Origin: PALSA-1004 sp046715035 | GTDB taxonomy: Bacteria; Pseudomonadota; Gammaproteobacteria; Burkholderiales; SG8-41 | DNA: 12,828 bases | Assembly: GCA_046715035.1 (NCBI GenBank) | Contig: JBKJZR010000131.1 | Span: 1-12,828, forward strand | Direction of reading: 5' to 3' | Part shown: piece after piece, positions 12,782 to 12,828 of the stretch | Position numbering within the stretch: the first letter of the stretch is position 1 | How the letters are laid out: every line of letters starts with the position of its first letter | Made by a program: the position numbers and the translations under genes | Notes under the pieces: model-generated | What the model saw: the letters and a program-made list of their open reading frames with translations, nothing else | Databases searched by the model: none | Told to the model about the DNA's origin: nothing

Positions 12782-12828
12782 CTCCATCCTCTTCGACGGC
12801 GAAGCACAGCATGATAATCCCTCCAAAA

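Noticed and set aside
1..12828. CRISPR array or tRNA/rRNA genes
   Set aside because: No regularly spaced identical repeats and no tRNA or rRNA-like segments were seen; the repeats present are inverted word repeats without spacers.

Overview
The window reads as a chromosomal segment of a GC-rich Gram-negative bacterium, most likely a betaproteobacterium. The grounds are the lipid A/Kdo gene set in the order exbB-exbD-lpxK-(Trm112-like)-kdsB-adk, betaproteobacterial-looking protein sequences (XseA, Adk), and a pyrophosphate-dependent phosphofructokinase next to a membrane pyrophosphatase. That last pairing is known from methylotrophs, and PPi-dependent PFKs are also known from nitrifiers such as Nitrosomonas. 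I cannot assign a genus.

Layout. 1-157: the 3' end of miaA (+), whose stop codon lies inside an inverted repeat. 327-1667: xseA (-), convergent with miaA. 1668-2184: a 517-nt non-coding island, partly AT-rich, holding two head-to-head consensus DnaA boxes. 2185-6557: a (+) cell-envelope and nucleotide cluster, exbB, exbD, lpxK, a 59-aa Trm112/YcaR-like protein, kdsB, adk and a 121-aa conserved-looking protein, with an apparent promoter just before adk and a stem-loop after the last gene. 6627-10901: a second (+) cluster, PPi-dependent phosphofructokinase, an 81-aa small protein, hppA (K+-independent H+-pumping pyrophosphatase by its signature residues) and a gamma-class carbonic anhydrase-like protein. 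10988-11062 (-): a 24-aa single-helix membrane peptide. 11261-11491 (+): a 76-aa hypothetical protein. 11492-12016: gene-free, with a possible degenerate group II intron remnant and a REP-like hairpin. 12017-12781 (-): an orphan ParA-type ATPase.

How the genes fit together. LpxK and KdsB act in lipid A/Kdo assembly. ExbB/ExbD form a proton-driven envelope motor. Adk recycles AMP. KdsB and other biosynthetic enzymes release PPi, and the second cluster holds two PPi users: a PFK that spends PPi on glycolysis (reversibly) and a proton pump that converts PPi to proton-motive force.

The most unusual feature is a set of inverted repeats built from short tandem words (variants of GAGTGA, GGATTGAG, GTGAGG and CAGATAAAC). 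Three of them fill the whole gap between a stop codon and the next start codon (exbD/lpxK, ycaR-like/kdsB, pfp/orf81). In each case the downstream start has a pyrimidine-rich leader and no visible Shine-Dalgarno sequence. They may be dispersed repeats that were co-opted as intercistronic RNA hairpins.
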